From positions 1-55,065 of the forward strand of contig JAAXIH010000228.1 in assembly GCA_012270465.1 (NCBI GenBank): a DNA stretch of 55,065 nucleotides. Direction: 5' to 3'. The notes beneath the pieces were generated by a model. That model made no database searches. It was not told the origin of the DNA and worked only from the letters and a program-made list of their open reading frames with translations. The stretch comes from Synechococcus sp. (lineage in GTDB: Bacteria; Cyanobacteriota; Cyanobacteriia; PCC-6307; Cyanobiaceae). The translations under genes and the position numbers were made by a program. Shown here in pieces: positions 1-8,693 of this stretch. How positions within the stretch are numbered: position 1 is the first letter of the stretch; each line of letters begins with the position of its first letter.

Positions 1-623
1 TTAACGCCATCGTGATTGAGGGCGAGCAGGAAGCCCATGACAACTACATCTCCCTAGGCACCCTGATTCCTGATCAGGCCGATGAGCTGGCTCAGCTGGC
101 CCGCATGGAGATGAAGCACATGAAGGGCTTCCAGGCCTGCGGCAAGAACCTCAGCGTTGAGCCCGACATGGTGTTCGCCAAGGAGTTCTTCTCTGACCTC
201 CACGGCAACTTCCGCACTGCTCTAGATCAGAACAAGGTCGTCACCTGCCTGGTGATCCAGGCCTTGATGATCGAAGCGTTCGCGATTGCGGCCTATCACA
301 TCTATATCCCTGTTGCTGATCCCTTTGCCCGCAAGATCACTGAGGGCGTGGTCAAAGACGAGTACACCCACCTCAACTACGGCCAGGAGTGGCTCAAGGC
401 CAACTTCGAAAGCAGCCGCGACGAGATCATCGAGGCCAACAAGGTCAACCTGCCGATCATCCGCCGCATGCTCGAAGAGGTGGCTGACGATGCCGCTGAG
501 CTGAAGATGGAAAAGGAAAGCCTGATCGAGGATTTCCTGATCGCTTACCAGGAAGCTTTGATGGATATCGGCTTCAACTCCCGCGATCTGGCTCGCATGA
601 GTGCAGCGGCTTTGGTGGCCTAG
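1..623 (+). CDS. ado: Aldehyde-deformylating oxygenase (alkane synthase), 5'-truncated by window
   Basis: Converts fatty aldehydes to alkanes and formate in the cyanobacterial hydrocarbon pathway. It is a soluble ferritin-like di-iron enzyme fed by acyl-ACP reductase, which is the next gene. About 206 codons are visible. The reading frame is open at base 3 (reads [15 protein letters not shown]), so the GTG at base 12 used by the ORF track is internal and roughly 25-30 N-terminal residues lie outside the window. Di-iron ligand motifs are visible: the [10 protein letters not shown] helix, EMKH (ExxH), the Glu in LMIEAF, and DEYTH (ExxH). The order ado-aar-accA is the usual cyanobacterial arrangement. 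Confidence 0.96.
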   Translation, partial: NAIVIEGEQEAHDNYISLGTLIPDQADELAQLARMEMKHMKGFQACGKNLSVEPDMVFAKEFFSDLHGNFRTALDQNKVVTCLVIQALMIEAFAIAAYHIYIPVADPFARKITEGVVKDEYTHLNYGQEWLKANFESSRDEIIEANKVNLPIIRRMLEEVADDAAELKMEKESLIEDFLIAYQEALMDIGFNSRDLARMSAAALVA

Positions 624-679
624 GGATTGCTCGAGCCGGGTGGTGTCGTGGGACACTCATTCGGTTCACCTTCCGGATC

Positions 680-697
680 CTGACGTCTTGGCGTCAG
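680..697 (+). other. Hairpin in ado-aar spacer
   Basis: CTGACG and CGTCAG form a perfect 6-bp stem with a 6-nt loop in the 90-bp spacer, ending 16 bp before the aar start. No T-run follows, so it is not a classical terminator. It could be an mRNA-processing or stability element, or part of an aar leader. This is inference from the sequence only. Confidence 0.4.
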
Positions 698-713
698 TCA
701 GTCAGCTTCCCGA

Positions 714-1763
714 ATGTTTGGTCTGATCGGTCACTCCAGCAGCTTCCGTGATGCCCGCAATACGGCACGGGATCTCGGCTTTGAGGATCTGGCTGAGGGC
801 GAACTCGATCTTTGGTGCAGCGCACCACCCCAGCTGGTGGAGTCCTTTGAGGTCACCAGCTCCACCGGTAAGACCATCGAGGGCACCTACATCGATTCCT
901 GCTTCGTGCCGGAGATGCTGAGCCGCTTCAAAACGGCTACGCGCAAGGTGCAGAACGCGATGGAGCTGGCCCAAAAGCGCGGCATCAACATCACCGCCTT
1001 GGGTGGCTTCACCTCGATCATTTTCGAGAACTTCAACCTCGCCAAGTTCCAGCAGATCCGCTCCACCCTGCTGCAGTGGGATCGCTTCACCACCGGCAAT
1101 ACCCACACCGCCTGGGTGATTTGCCGTCAGGTGGAGCAGAACGCTCCGCGGCTTGGAATCGATCTCAAAAAAGCCAAGGTTGCCGTTGTTGGTGCCACCG
1201 GTGATATCGGTAGTGCTGTTTGCCGTTGGATGGCCAACAAAACCGGTGTTGGTGAGCTGCTGTTGGTGGCTCGTCAGCAGCAGCGTCTGGAAGATCTGCG
1301 CGAAGAGCTCGGTGGCGGCCGCATCCTCACGCTGGAGCAGGCCCTGCCGGAAGCTGATGTGGTGGTGTGGGTGGCTTCACTGCCCCAAACCTTGGAGATC
1401 GATAGCAACAGCTTGCGCAAGCCCTGCTTGATGATCGATGGGGGCTATCCCAAAAACCTTGACAGCAAGGTGATGTCGGAGCACGTGACCGTGCTCAAGG
1501 GCGGCATCGTTGAATTTGCCCGCGACATCGGTTGGCAGATGATGACGGTGGCCGACATGGCCAATCCGCGCCGCCAACTGTTTGCCTGCTTCGCTGAGGC
1601 GATGCTGCTCGAGTTCGAAGGCATCCACACCAACTTCAGCTGGGGCCGCAACAACATCACCCTGGAAGCCATGGAGCAGATCGGCATGGCTTCGATCCGC
1701 CACGGTTTCTCCGCCTTGGGGATCGACCCCAAAACCTTGAACCCCCAGCCCCTCGCTGCTTAA
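714..1763 (+). CDS. aar: Long-chain acyl-ACP reductase
   Basis: Reduces fatty acyl-ACP to fatty aldehyde with NADPH and supplies ADO. At 349 aa it is the normal family length (about 340). It opens with the family N-terminus [12 protein letters not shown] Rossmann glycine motif ([15 protein letters not shown]) lies near residues 158-172. The catalytic cysteine region [17 protein letters not shown] is intact, with the Cys near residue 292. The ATG start matches the expected N-terminus. It lies 90 bp downstream of ado and only 6 bp upstream of accA, so it is probably cotranscribed with accA, which links aldehyde production to malonyl-CoA supply. Confidence 0.97.
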   Translation: MFGLIGHSSSFRDARNTARDLGFEDLAEGELDLWCSAPPQLVESFEVTSSTGKTIEGTYIDSCFVPEMLSRFKTATRKVQNAMELAQKRGINITALGGFTSIIFENFNLAKFQQIRSTLLQWDRFTTGNTHTAWVICRQVEQNAPRLGIDLKKAKVAVVGATGDIGSAVCRWMANKTGVGELLLVARQQQRLEDLREELGGGRILTLEQALPEADVVVWVASLPQTLEIDSNSLRKPCLMIDGGYPKNLDSKVMSEHVTVLKGGIVEFARDIGWQMMTVADMANPRRQLFACFAEAMLLEFEGIHTNFSWGRNNITLEAMEQIGMASIRHGFSALGIDPKTLNPQPLAA

Positions 1764-1769
1764 GCCCTG

Positions 1770-2789
1770 ATGGCCCCACGTCGCCTGCTGCTTGATTTCG
1801 AAAAGCCCCTGGTGGATCTCGAGGAGCAAATCGAGCAGATCCGCCAACTGGCGCGCGACTCGGAAGTGGATGTGAGCCAGCAGTTGCTGCAGCTGGAAAC
1901 CCTGGCGACCCGTCGCCGCGAAGAGATCTTCAGCTCGCTGACTCCAGCCCAGAAGATTCAGGTGGCCCGGCACCCCCAGCGCCCCAGCTGCCTTGATTAC
2001 ATCCAGCTGCTCAGCGACGACTGGATTGAGTTGCACGGTGATCGCTCTGGCAGCGATGACCAAGCCTTGGTGGGCGGCCTCGGGCGCTTGGATGGCCGCG
2101 CGGTGCTGTTTATCGGCCACCAGAAAGGGCGCGACACCAAAGAGAACGTGGCCCGCAACTTCGGCATGGCCTCCCCCGGGGGCTACCGCAAAGCTTTGCG
2201 CCTGATGCAGCACGCCTCACGCTTTGGCTTGCCAGTGATCAGCTTCATCGACACCCCCGGTGCCTATGCCGGCTTGAAGGCTGAAGAGCTGGGGCAGGGC
2301 GAAGCCATTGCCGTGAACTTGCGCGAGATGTTTGCCCTTGAGGTGCCGGTGATAGCCACCGTGATTGGTGAAGGTGGATCGGGCGGCGCCTTGGGCATTG
2401 GTGTGGCCGATCGCCTGATGATGTTTGAGCATTCGGTGTACACCGTGGCGAGCCCTGAGGCCTGCGCTTCGATCCTGTGGCGCGATGCCGCCAAGGCCTC
2501 TACTGCCGCTGAAGCTCTGAAGATCACCGCCCGTGATCTCAGCCAGCTGGGCATCGTTGATCGGGTTCTCGGCGAGCCATCGGGTGGCAATCACTGGGCT
2601 CCGTTGCAGGCCGCCGAAACCCTGCGCACTGCTCTGTGCGAGGAGCTCAACCAGCTCACATCCCTGTCACGCCAGGAGTTGATGGACCAGCGCTATGGCA
2701 AGTACCGCCGCATTGGCCGTTATCTAGAGCATCCCGAGATGGAAGCTGCTGCTACGTCAGACACCCTCGAATCGTCATCAGGGGCGTAA
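1770..2789 (+). CDS. accA: Acetyl-CoA carboxylase carboxyltransferase subunit alpha
   Basis: Alpha half of the carboxyltransferase that moves the carboxyl group from biotin-BCCP to acetyl-CoA, the first step of fatty-acid synthesis. It is 339 aa, within the usual range. Signatures include an N-terminal helical segment ([19 protein letters not shown]), [18 protein letters not shown] near residue 155, and the crotonase-like oxyanion segment [16 protein letters not shown]. It follows aar by 6 bp. A terminator-like hairpin lies just downstream, so it is probably the last gene of the ado-aar-accA unit. Confidence 0.98.
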   Translation: MAPRRLLLDFEKPLVDLEEQIEQIRQLARDSEVDVSQQLLQLETLATRRREEIFSSLTPAQKIQVARHPQRPSCLDYIQLLSDDWIELHGDRSGSDDQALVGGLGRLDGRAVLFIGHQKGRDTKENVARNFGMASPGGYRKALRLMQHASRFGLPVISFIDTPGAYAGLKAEELGQGEAIAVNLREMFALEVPVIATVIGEGGSGGALGIGVADRLMMFEHSVYTVASPEACASILWRDAAKASTAAEALKITARDLSQLGIVDRVLGEPSGGNHWAPLQAAETLRTALCEELNQLTSLSRQELMDQRYGKYRRIGRYLEHPEMEAAATSDTLESSSGA

Positions 2790-2801
2790 TATTCCTTAAA
2801 G

Positions 2802-2824
2802 AACTGGTCGTTCGGCCGGTTTTT
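2802..2824 (+). terminator. Rho-independent terminator after accA
   Basis: AACTGGTC and GGCCGGTT form an 8-bp stem (two G-U wobbles) around a GTTC tetraloop. The stem runs into a T-tract. It lies 12 bp after the accA stop and 13 bp before the next start codon. Confidence 0.65.
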
Positions 2825-2837
2825 CCACGTTCCTTTT

Positions 2838-3557
2838 TTGTTGTTGTCTTCGACTGCACTGATTACCGGGGCTTCCCGGGGCATCGGCGCTGCCACGGCT
2901 CAGCGTTTTGCTGAAGCCGGCTGGTCACTCCAGCTGATGGCGCGTTCGGCTGATGCCCTTGAAGACGTCGCTCAGCGCTGCCGCTCCTTCGGGGTGTCGG
3001 TAGCCACTGAATGCGTCGACTTCAGTGATCCTGCTGCCATTGCACCGGCCATTGCCCGGTTGCAGCAGCAGGAGGGCACCCCATCGGTGGTCATCAATAA
3101 CGCCGGTGCTGCGCTCACCGCTCCCCTTTCTGAGGTGAGCCTTGAGCAGTGGCAGTGGCTGATGCAGCTCAACGTCACCAGCGTGTTTCAGGTTTGTCAG
3201 GCTGTGCTGCCCGGGCTTCGCGCCCAAGGCGGCGGCTTGATCGTGAACATCAGCAGCCATGCGGCGCGCTCGGCTTTCCCCGGTTGGGGGGCCTACTGCA
3301 CCAGCAAGGCGGCGGTTCAAGCCTTAACGCGCTGTTTCGCCGAAGACGAACGGCAACACGGGATCCGCCTCAGCACCCTCACCCTGGGCGCTGTGGACAC
3401 GCCGCTGTGGGATACCCCAACGGTTCAGGCGGACTTTGATCGTTGTGCCATGCTCCCCGTGGCCAAGGTCGCTGACACCCTGCTGCACATCGCGCAGCAA
3501 CCCCCCCAGCTGCTGCTGGAGGACATCACCCTCATGCCCGCTGCTGGCGCGCTCTGA
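2838..3557 (+). CDS. Short-chain dehydrogenase/reductase (SDR)
   Basis: Classical NAD(P)-dependent SDR of 239 aa. The cofactor motif TGASRGIGAATA starts near residue 9, NNAGA is present, and the catalytic pair is in YCTSK (YxxxK). The substrate cannot be read from the sequence. A FabG/sepiapterin-reductase-like role is possible but unproven. The start is TTG, because the glycine motif begins only nine residues in and no ATG or GTG lies upstream in frame. It ends 5 bp before folE. The context (accA before, folE after) would suit either fatty-acid or pterin reduction. Confidence 0.9.
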   Translation: MLLSSTALITGASRGIGAATAQRFAEAGWSLQLMARSADALEDVAQRCRSFGVSVATECVDFSDPAAIAPAIARLQQQEGTPSVVINNAGAALTAPLSEVSLEQWQWLMQLNVTSVFQVCQAVLPGLRAQGGGLIVNISSHAARSAFPGWGAYCTSKAAVQALTRCFAEDERQHGIRLSTLTLGAVDTPLWDTPTVQADFDRCAMLPVAKVADTLLHIAQQPPQLLLEDITLMPAAGAL

Positions 3558-3562
3558 GCTCC

Positions 3563-4354
3563 ATGACTGCACTCGACGACACCACTGCCATGGCGTCTTC
3601 TGCCTCCTCGTCCATTGGTTCGCCTGTGCTGGATGGCTCCTCCGTGGCCCGCAGCATCAGTAAGACCCTGCCCCGTTCGATTAGCGACGTGATTCGCGCC
3701 CGCTTGGAAGCGGCCGAAGCGCCTTACCTGGCCAACGACAACATCGCTGACCACCTCAAGCCCGGTGAGCTTGAGCTGCTGCAGCAGGAGGTCACCGACA
3801 AGGTGCGCGATCTGTTGCGCTCACTGGTGATCGATATCGAGCGCGATCACAACACCGAGGAGACGGCTGAGCGCGTCGCCAAGATGTATTTGCAGGAGGT
3901 GTTCAAGGGGCGCTACCTCCAGCAGCCCAAGATCGCCAGCTTCCCGAACGTCAAAAATCTCGATGAGATCTACACCGTGGGTCCGATCACGGTGCGCTCG
4001 GCTTGCTCCCACCACCTGGTGCCGATCCTGGGTAACTGCTGGATTGGCATCAAGCCTGGTTCGAGCGTGATTGGCCTGAGCAAGTTCGCCCGCGTGGCTG
4101 ATTGGGTCTTCTCCCGCCCTCACATCCAGGAGGAAGCGGTGATGATCCTGGCCGATGAAATCGAGCGTCTTTGTGAGCCCCAAGGCCTGGCGATCCTGGT
4201 GAAGGCGCAGCACTACTGCATGAAGTGGCGCGGCGTGAAAGAGCCCCAAACCAGCATGGTGAACTCCGTTGTGCGCGGCGATTTCCGCCATGACCCCAGC
4301 CTCAAGGCTGAATTCTTTGAGCTGGTGAAGCAGCAGGAATCGATGCTGGGCTAA
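3563..4354 (+). CDS. folE: GTP cyclohydrolase I (FolE type)
   Basis: Converts GTP to 7,8-dihydroneopterin triphosphate, the entry to folate and pterin synthesis. It is 263 aa, long for FolE because of an N-terminal extension of about 60 residues rich in Ser/Ala. The zinc and active-site motif CSHHLVPILG is present. The third ligand Cys lies in HYCMKWRGV. It probably shares a transcript with the SDR 5 bp upstream. Its last 4 bp overlap the end of the convergent hypothetical gene. Confidence 0.95.
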   Translation: MTALDDTTAMASSASSSIGSPVLDGSSVARSISKTLPRSISDVIRARLEAAEAPYLANDNIADHLKPGELELLQQEVTDKVRDLLRSLVIDIERDHNTEETAERVAKMYLQEVFKGRYLQQPKIASFPNVKNLDEIYTVGPITVRSACSHHLVPILGNCWIGIKPGSSVIGLSKFARVADWVFSRPHIQEEAVMILADEIERLCEPQGLAILVKAQHYCMKWRGVKEPQTSMVNSVVRGDFRHDPSLKAEFFELVKQQESMLG

Positions 4355-4803
4355 GGCCGCACTGGCCCCAACGGTGCTGAGGCCACGCGCCTGTGGCCTT
4401 CAGGGGTGATCACGATCGCCACAGCCATCAGCTCCAGGCCTACATCGCTGGGTTGGGCGGTGTAGCTGTTGCCCACAGCTCCTGGAATCAGCAGCCAGCC
4501 CGACTCGCCTTGCCGGTACCAGTGGATCAGCGTGGGCTGAGGACCTCCTGGGTTGGCCGCCAACCAGCGGGCTTCAATCAGCTCACCGGCGATGGCCTCG
4601 CCAGCGAGTTCCAGCTCACCGAGGCTCTCGATGGCTGCTTGCAGCTCCGAGGCCCGCTGGCTGGTGGCATCAATTTGCTGTTTGAGCACATTGATTTGTT
4701 GCTGCGGCTTGAGGTGATCCATCCCTGGCACGCACTCCAGTTGACCGCCAATCAACTGACAGCCCATCAGCATTCCTTGGGCCAATAGCCATGGAGAGGG
4801 CAT
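4351..4803 (-). CDS. Hypothetical protein, probably exported, with short coiled coil
   Basis: No family recognised. It is 150 aa. A short hydrophobic N-terminus (PWLLAQGMLMGCQLIGG) could be a signal peptide or anchor. A heptad-like segment near residues 30-65 (QQQINVLKQQIDATSQRASELQ) predicts a coiled coil. A compact C-terminal part follows (LIHWYRQGESGWLLIPG). It lies between folE (convergent, 4-bp overlap) and trpF on the same strand, 33 bp upstream. Confidence 0.7.
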   Translation of the reverse strand: MPSPWLLAQGMLMGCQLIGGQLECVPGMDHLKPQQQINVLKQQIDATSQRASELQAAIESLGELELAGEAIAGELIEARWLAANPGGPQPTLIHWYRQGESGWLLIPGAVGNSYTAQPSDVGLELMAVAIVITPEGHRRVASAPLGPVRP

Positions 4804-4836
4804 CGCAGCAGAGCAACTAGCTGAATTGTGTGCAAT

Positions 4837-5490
4837 TCAGCCGTGAACGGCTTTCACCAAAGCTTTCACCAGCTGCAAATCCTTTAGCCCTGGCGCGCTT
4901 TCAACCCCGCTGCTGGCATCCAGGCCTGTGGGCCTCAGCCCCTGCTTGGCCAGTTGCTCCAGGGCCTCGCGGGCATTGCTGGGGCCGAGCCCGCCGGCGA
5001 GCCACCAGGGCAGGGCTGGCTCAAAGCCATGCAGCCACTGCAGCGGCAAGCGCTCGCCCGTGCCGCCATGGGCTGATTCACTCCAGGCATCCAGCAGCAG
5101 GCCATCCACCACAGCGCTGTAGGTCTCAGCCCGCTTGAGGTCGGCGGCGCTGCGAATCCGCAGGGCTTTCCAGAGGGGCAAGCCCAGCGCATCACGCAGG
5201 TGCTGGCAGCGCTCGGGCGTTTCTTCCCCGTGCAGCTGCAGCAGCTGATGGCCTTGCTCTGGCCGCAGGCTCTGCAGTTCGCTGTCGCTGGGGTTGACCA
5301 CCACCAGAACCCGGCAGCAGGCAGGGTTGGCGTTTGCCACGGCCTCCCACAGGGCTGGGCGCTGCTCGGGCGGCAAAAACCGCTTGGAGGGGCGCGCGGC
5401 GATCACCCCGATGGCATTGGCGCCCAGATCCGCCACAGCAGCGGCTTGCGGCGGTTGCATCAGTCCGCAGATTTTCAGCTGTGCAGCCAT
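4837..5490 (-). CDS. trpF: Phosphoribosylanthranilate isomerase
   Basis: Amadori isomerisation of PRA to CdRP in tryptophan synthesis. The ATG at 5490 is preferred over the ORF-track start, because MAAQLKICGLMQPP begins with the conserved first strand and catalytic Cys (KICG) and gives 217 aa, the family norm. Other signatures are GVIAARPSKRFL, the catalytic-Asp strand VVDGLLLDAW, GGTGERL, and the phosphate-binding WLAGGLGPSN and GLDASSGVES. It is divergent from the site-2 protease gene, with starts about 43 bp apart, so promoters must overlap closely. Confidence 0.96.
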   Translation of the reverse strand: MAAQLKICGLMQPPQAAAVADLGANAIGVIAARPSKRFLPPEQRPALWEAVANANPACCRVLVVVNPSDSELQSLRPEQGHQLLQLHGEETPERCQHLRDALGLPLWKALRIRSAADLKRAETYSAVVDGLLLDAWSESAHGGTGERLPLQWLHGFEPALPWWLAGGLGPSNAREALEQLAKQGLRPTGLDASSGVESAPGLKDLQLVKALVKAVHG

Positions 5491-5533
5491 GGAACCGTTT
5501 CTAGGATGGTGGTTGAGGTGAGGGGGCAAGCAG

Positions 5534-6784
5534 GTGAGCAACGCCCCACAGGGCCAGGGCTGGAAGGTGACGAGCCTGGCCGGAATTCCGCTCTATATCC
5601 ATCCCAGTTGGCTGTTTGTTTTGGTGCTGGCCACGGTGCTGTTTGGCCAGCAATTTGATGGCAATCCTGCCTACGGATTCCTGACGGCACTGCTGCTGTT
5701 TCTCTCAGTGGTGTTGCACGAACTCGGCCATTCGCTGATGTCGCTGCGCCTTGGCGTGAAGGTGCGCAGCATCACCCTGTTCATGCTTGGTGGGGTGGCC
5801 TCCGTTGAGCGGGATCCCTCCACGCCGATGGGCGCCTTGCTGGTGGCGGCCGCTGGCCCCGCGGTGAGTGCGCTCTTGGCCTTGCTGTTGGCGGTGGCTG
5901 TGCATCCTTTGAGCCACATTCAGCCGGCCTTGGGAGAAGTGGCCCTGGTGCTGGCCCAGCTGAATTTGCTGCTGGCCCTGTTCAACCTGTTGCCGGGGTT
6001 GCCCCTCGATGGCGGGCAGATCGTTAAAGCCCTTGTCTGGCAGGCCAGTGGCAGCCGCGAGAAGGGCGTGCGCACCGCCACCCGCTGCGGCCAGCTATTG
6101 GGTTGGATGGGCGTGGTGTTTGGGGTGTTCCTGTTCCTGCGCACAGGCTCCTTTGGTGGCTTGTGGTTGCTGCTGTTGGGTTGGTTTGCCCTCGGCGCCT
6201 CCCGCAACCAACTGCAACTGCTGGCGTTGCAACGGGCGCTGCAGCATCTGCAGGTCAAAGATTCCGTGAGCCGCCGCTTGCGGGTGATGGAGCCCGGCAA
6301 AACCCTGCGGGATCTCAGCCAAATGCGCCTTTCCAATGATTCGCCGCGCCCGGATTGGGTGCTGCTCTGCCAAGGGGGGCGCTGGAAGGGCTTCGTCGAT
6401 GATCAGCCCCTCAAGCAGGTGCCCGTGCAGCGCTGGGATGTGGAAACCCTCGAGCAGCACCAGCGGCCCCTCAGTGATCTCCCCTCGATTGCTGAAACAG
6501 CCCCGCTGTGGCGCGCGGTGTTGGCGTTAGAAGAATCCGAGCAGGGCCGGCTGCTGGTGCTCAATCCAGCTGGATTGCCGGTGGGAACTCTCGAGCGTCC
6601 CGAACTCTCAGAAGCCGTGATGCGGCGGTTGTCGGTGCGCTTGCCCCAACCACTGCTGGAGCAGGCGCGCCGCCAGGGCGCTTACCCCTTGGGCCTATCA
6701 CTGGGGCCTGTGGCAGAAACCGTGGCGGCGTTGCCGGAAGTGATGGCGGCCAACCGCTCGGGCTCCTCAGGCCAAGCCAACTGA
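5534..6784 (+). CDS. Site-2 protease family (M50) intramembrane zinc metalloprotease
   Basis: Polytopic membrane protease of 416 aa. The zinc motif HELGH is at residues 62-66 in the second hydrophobic segment. The third metal ligand lies in the C-terminal core motif NLLPGLPLDGGQ. Further hydrophobic segments follow to about residue 225. The C-terminal 180 residues are soluble and sit where CBS domains occur in this subfamily, though the match is diverged. A role in cleaving membrane-anchored regulators is family knowledge; the substrate is unknown. The start is GTG. The 3' end overlaps the convergent ligase gene by 103 bp. Confidence 0.92.
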   Translation: MSNAPQGQGWKVTSLAGIPLYIHPSWLFVLVLATVLFGQQFDGNPAYGFLTALLLFLSVVLHELGHSLMSLRLGVKVRSITLFMLGGVASVERDPSTPMGALLVAAAGPAVSALLALLLAVAVHPLSHIQPALGEVALVLAQLNLLLALFNLLPGLPLDGGQIVKALVWQASGSREKGVRTATRCGQLLGWMGVVFGVFLFLRTGSFGGLWLLLLGWFALGASRNQLQLLALQRALQHLQVKDSVSRRLRVMEPGKTLRDLSQMRLSNDSPRPDWVLLCQGGRWKGFVDDQPLKQVPVQRWDVETLEQHQRPLSDLPSIAETAPLWRAVLALEESEQGRLLVLNPAGLPVGTLERPELSEAVMRRLSVRLPQPLLEQARRQGAYPLGLSLGPVAETVAALPEVMAANRSGSSGQAN

Positions 6785-7431
6785 TTCGGCGTTGATCCAA
6801 GCAGCCACTGCTCGGCTTGCTGCAGCAACACCTGCCGCAGCCGCTTGGCGCTGAAGGCCTCGGGCAGCACAGGTGGTGCCGGCTCATCAAAGAGCTGCTG
6901 CCAGAGCTGCGCTGGTGGTTGCAGTTGGATTGAGCCGTGTTGCAGCAGCCGGCCCCGCTGCCATAGCTGGGCGCTGCCGATGCGTTTGATTCCAAGCGGA
7001 TCCACCAGATCAGCGCCGGTGGCTTGGGCGAAGCAATGCTGTTGCCCGCGTTGCTGCTCGCTGCTGCCATCGATCAAGGCGCTGCCCAATTGCGCAAAGC
7101 TCGCTTGTAACCATTGGTTCAGCAGCCGGTAGGCGCGGCGCTGCCCGCGGGGTGGTTGGGCCAGGGCGATGGCATAACAAAGATCGCCGCCATGGAGCAC
7201 AGCGGCACCGCCGCTGGGGCGGCGCACCACCGGGACGCCAAGGCCCGAACTATTGGGGGGTGAGCTCTGGTGATGCCCCAGCGAGAGGGTGGGCTGCTGC
7301 CACTGGTAAAAGCGCAGCAGCACCGGCTGCTCCTCGCTGAGCTGGCTCAGCATCCAGCGGTCCAAGCCCATCTGCACGCTGCCTGAGCTGCGCAGATCCG
7401 GATAGAGCCCCCACCGTTGGCCGTGGATCAA
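6682..7431 (-). CDS. Lipoate/biotin protein ligase family protein (LplA-like)
   Basis: 249 aa with the LplA/BPL fold signature: LRFYQWQQPTLSLGHHQ in the first third, then VVRRPSGGAAVLHGGDLCYA, the RR-x-SGG-x3-H motif that binds lipoyl- or biotinyl-AMP, and later IKRIGSAQLWQRGRLLQHGS with the conserved KxxGSAQ lysine. It may transfer lipoate or octanoate to 2-oxoacid dehydrogenase E2 or GcvH; substrate is uncertain. The last 103 bp lie inside the convergent protease gene, so the C-terminal 30 residues are encoded antisense to its end. Confidence 0.85.
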   Translation of the reverse strand: MIHGQRWGLYPDLRSSGSVQMGLDRWMLSQLSEEQPVLLRFYQWQQPTLSLGHHQSSPPNSSGLGVPVVRRPSGGAAVLHGGDLCYAIALAQPPRGQRRAYRLLNQWLQASFAQLGSALIDGSSEQQRGQQHCFAQATGADLVDPLGIKRIGSAQLWQRGRLLQHGSIQLQPPAQLWQQLFDEPAPPVLPEAFSAKRLRQVLLQQAEQWLLGSTPNQLAWPEEPERLAAITSGNAATVSATGPSDRPKG

Positions 7432-7461
7432 CGAAGCTGGGGGCGTTTGCGATGGGAGGGG

Positions 7462-8229
7462 ATGCTCCAGCTGCTGTTGCTGCTGCCGTTAGGCATCCTC
7501 GCCGGTCTGCTTTCGGGCTTTTTGGGCATTGGCGGCGGCTTGATTTTTTCGCCGCTGTTGCTGGCGCTTGGTTTGGAGCCCCATGAGGCTTTGGCCACCA
7601 GCACCTTGGCGATTGTTCCCACCACCGCTGCTGGCAGCTGGGCCCACTGGCGCCAGGGCCGCTTGCCGCTGCAACCCGCTTTGGTGATTGCCTTGGCAGC
7701 TTTAGCCAGCGGCCTTGCTTTTGCACTGGTGGGCAAGGTGCTCTCGGGCTGGCATTTGCTGGCGGTGCAAGCGCTTGTCTATGCCGTGGTGGCCGCATTG
7801 GTGCGGCCGCGCCAGCAGTCCGCCAGCGCTGATGACAGCACCGATCCCTCCCCTGAGCTGCTGCCTTTGGCCTTGGTGGGCTGCATCGCTGGGCTCTGCG
7901 GCGGCCTGTTGGGCCTGGGCGGCGGCTTGGTGATGGTGCCGTTGATGGTGGCTTGGTTGCAGCTGCCGATGCATCTGGCGATTCGGCTCAGCACCGTGGC
8001 CGTGCTGCTGGCCTCTGCTGGAGCGGGGTCACTATTTGTGCTCGAGGGCCGCGGCGAATTGCTGCCGGCGCTGCTGCTCGGGGGGCTGGCGGCGGTGGCC
8101 GCCAAGTGGGCGGCGAGCCGGCTGCAGCGGGTGAGTCCGCGCCAGCTGGCCTGGTTGCTGCGGATCTTGAGCTTGGCCTTGGCGATCGATAGCAGCCGCC
8201 GCGCCCTCAGCCTGTGGCTTCAGGCCTGA
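7462..8229 (+). CDS. TauE/SafE family anion permease
   Basis: Predicted eight-helix membrane protein of 255 aa. It has the duplicated family architecture, with a GIGGGLIFSPLLLALG motif in the first half and GLGGGLVMVPLMVAW in the second. Members export sulfite, sulfonates or other organic anions; substrate is not predictable here. The ATG at 7462 (MLQLLLLLPLG) is preferred to the upstream ATG at 7417, because it starts directly at the first membrane helix. The upstream start would also overlap the divergent ligase gene. Confidence 0.9.
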   Translation: MLQLLLLLPLGILAGLLSGFLGIGGGLIFSPLLLALGLEPHEALATSTLAIVPTTAAGSWAHWRQGRLPLQPALVIALAALASGLAFALVGKVLSGWHLLAVQALVYAVVAALVRPRQQSASADDSTDPSPELLPLALVGCIAGLCGGLLGLGGGLVMVPLMVAWLQLPMHLAIRLSTVAVLLASAGAGSLFVLEGRGELLPALLLGGLAAVAAKWAASRLQRVSPRQLAWLLRILSLALAIDSSRRALSLWLQA

Positions 8230-8693
8230 GGCCAGAAGCCAGCTTCCACGTTGAAGCCCAACACGGCAGCCATTTGCCCGAGCCGTCCGCGCAGGGCAAG
8301 CCCCTGCTCGTTGCCCCAGTCATCAAGCCAGAACAGGCGATGGCTGATCCAGAGGCTGAGGTCATCGGGATCAAAGCGCAGGCCCTCATTGCGGCTGAAC
8401 TCATGCAGCACCTGCATGGCCACATGGCGGCTGAGTTGGCCGTCGCTGCGTTGCAGCAGCAGGGTGAGCCAGGGGCAGAGCGCATCGGCCCGCAAGCTCC
8501 ACAGGCGGCACTCAGGTACTTCGCTCAGTTCGCGCGGGTCGTCATCGGCGCGGGGCCACTCCAGTTGCAGTGCAACGCTGTCTTCCAGGTCCAGCAGCGC
8601 AGCTGCCGAGAGCTGCCGCAGCTCCTGCAAAGGGGCCATGTCCAGGGCGCGGATCTGCTCAGCGCTGATGTGGATCAGAAGGGTCTCGCTCAT
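8220..8693 (-). CDS. CRR6-family NDH-1 (NdhI) assembly factor
   Basis: 157 aa. The central block WPRADDDPRELSEVPECRLW, followed by RADALCPWLTLLL and the AMQVLHEFSRNEGLRFDPDDL segment, matches my memory of the CRR6 family. CRR6 helps maturation of the NdhI subunit of the photosynthetic NDH-1 complex in plants and cyanobacteria. It is encoded directly downstream of phoU with a 4-bp ATGA overlap, so the two are translationally coupled. It overlaps the convergent permease end by 10 bp. The assignment rests on remembered motif similarity and not on a search. Confidence 0.75.
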   Translation of the reverse strand: MSETLLIHISAEQIRALDMAPLQELRQLSAAALLDLEDSVALQLEWPRADDDPRELSEVPECRLWSLRADALCPWLTLLLQRSDGQLSRHVAMQVLHEFSRNEGLRFDPDDLSLWISHRLFWLDDWGNEQGLALRGRLGQMAAVLGFNVEAGFWPQA

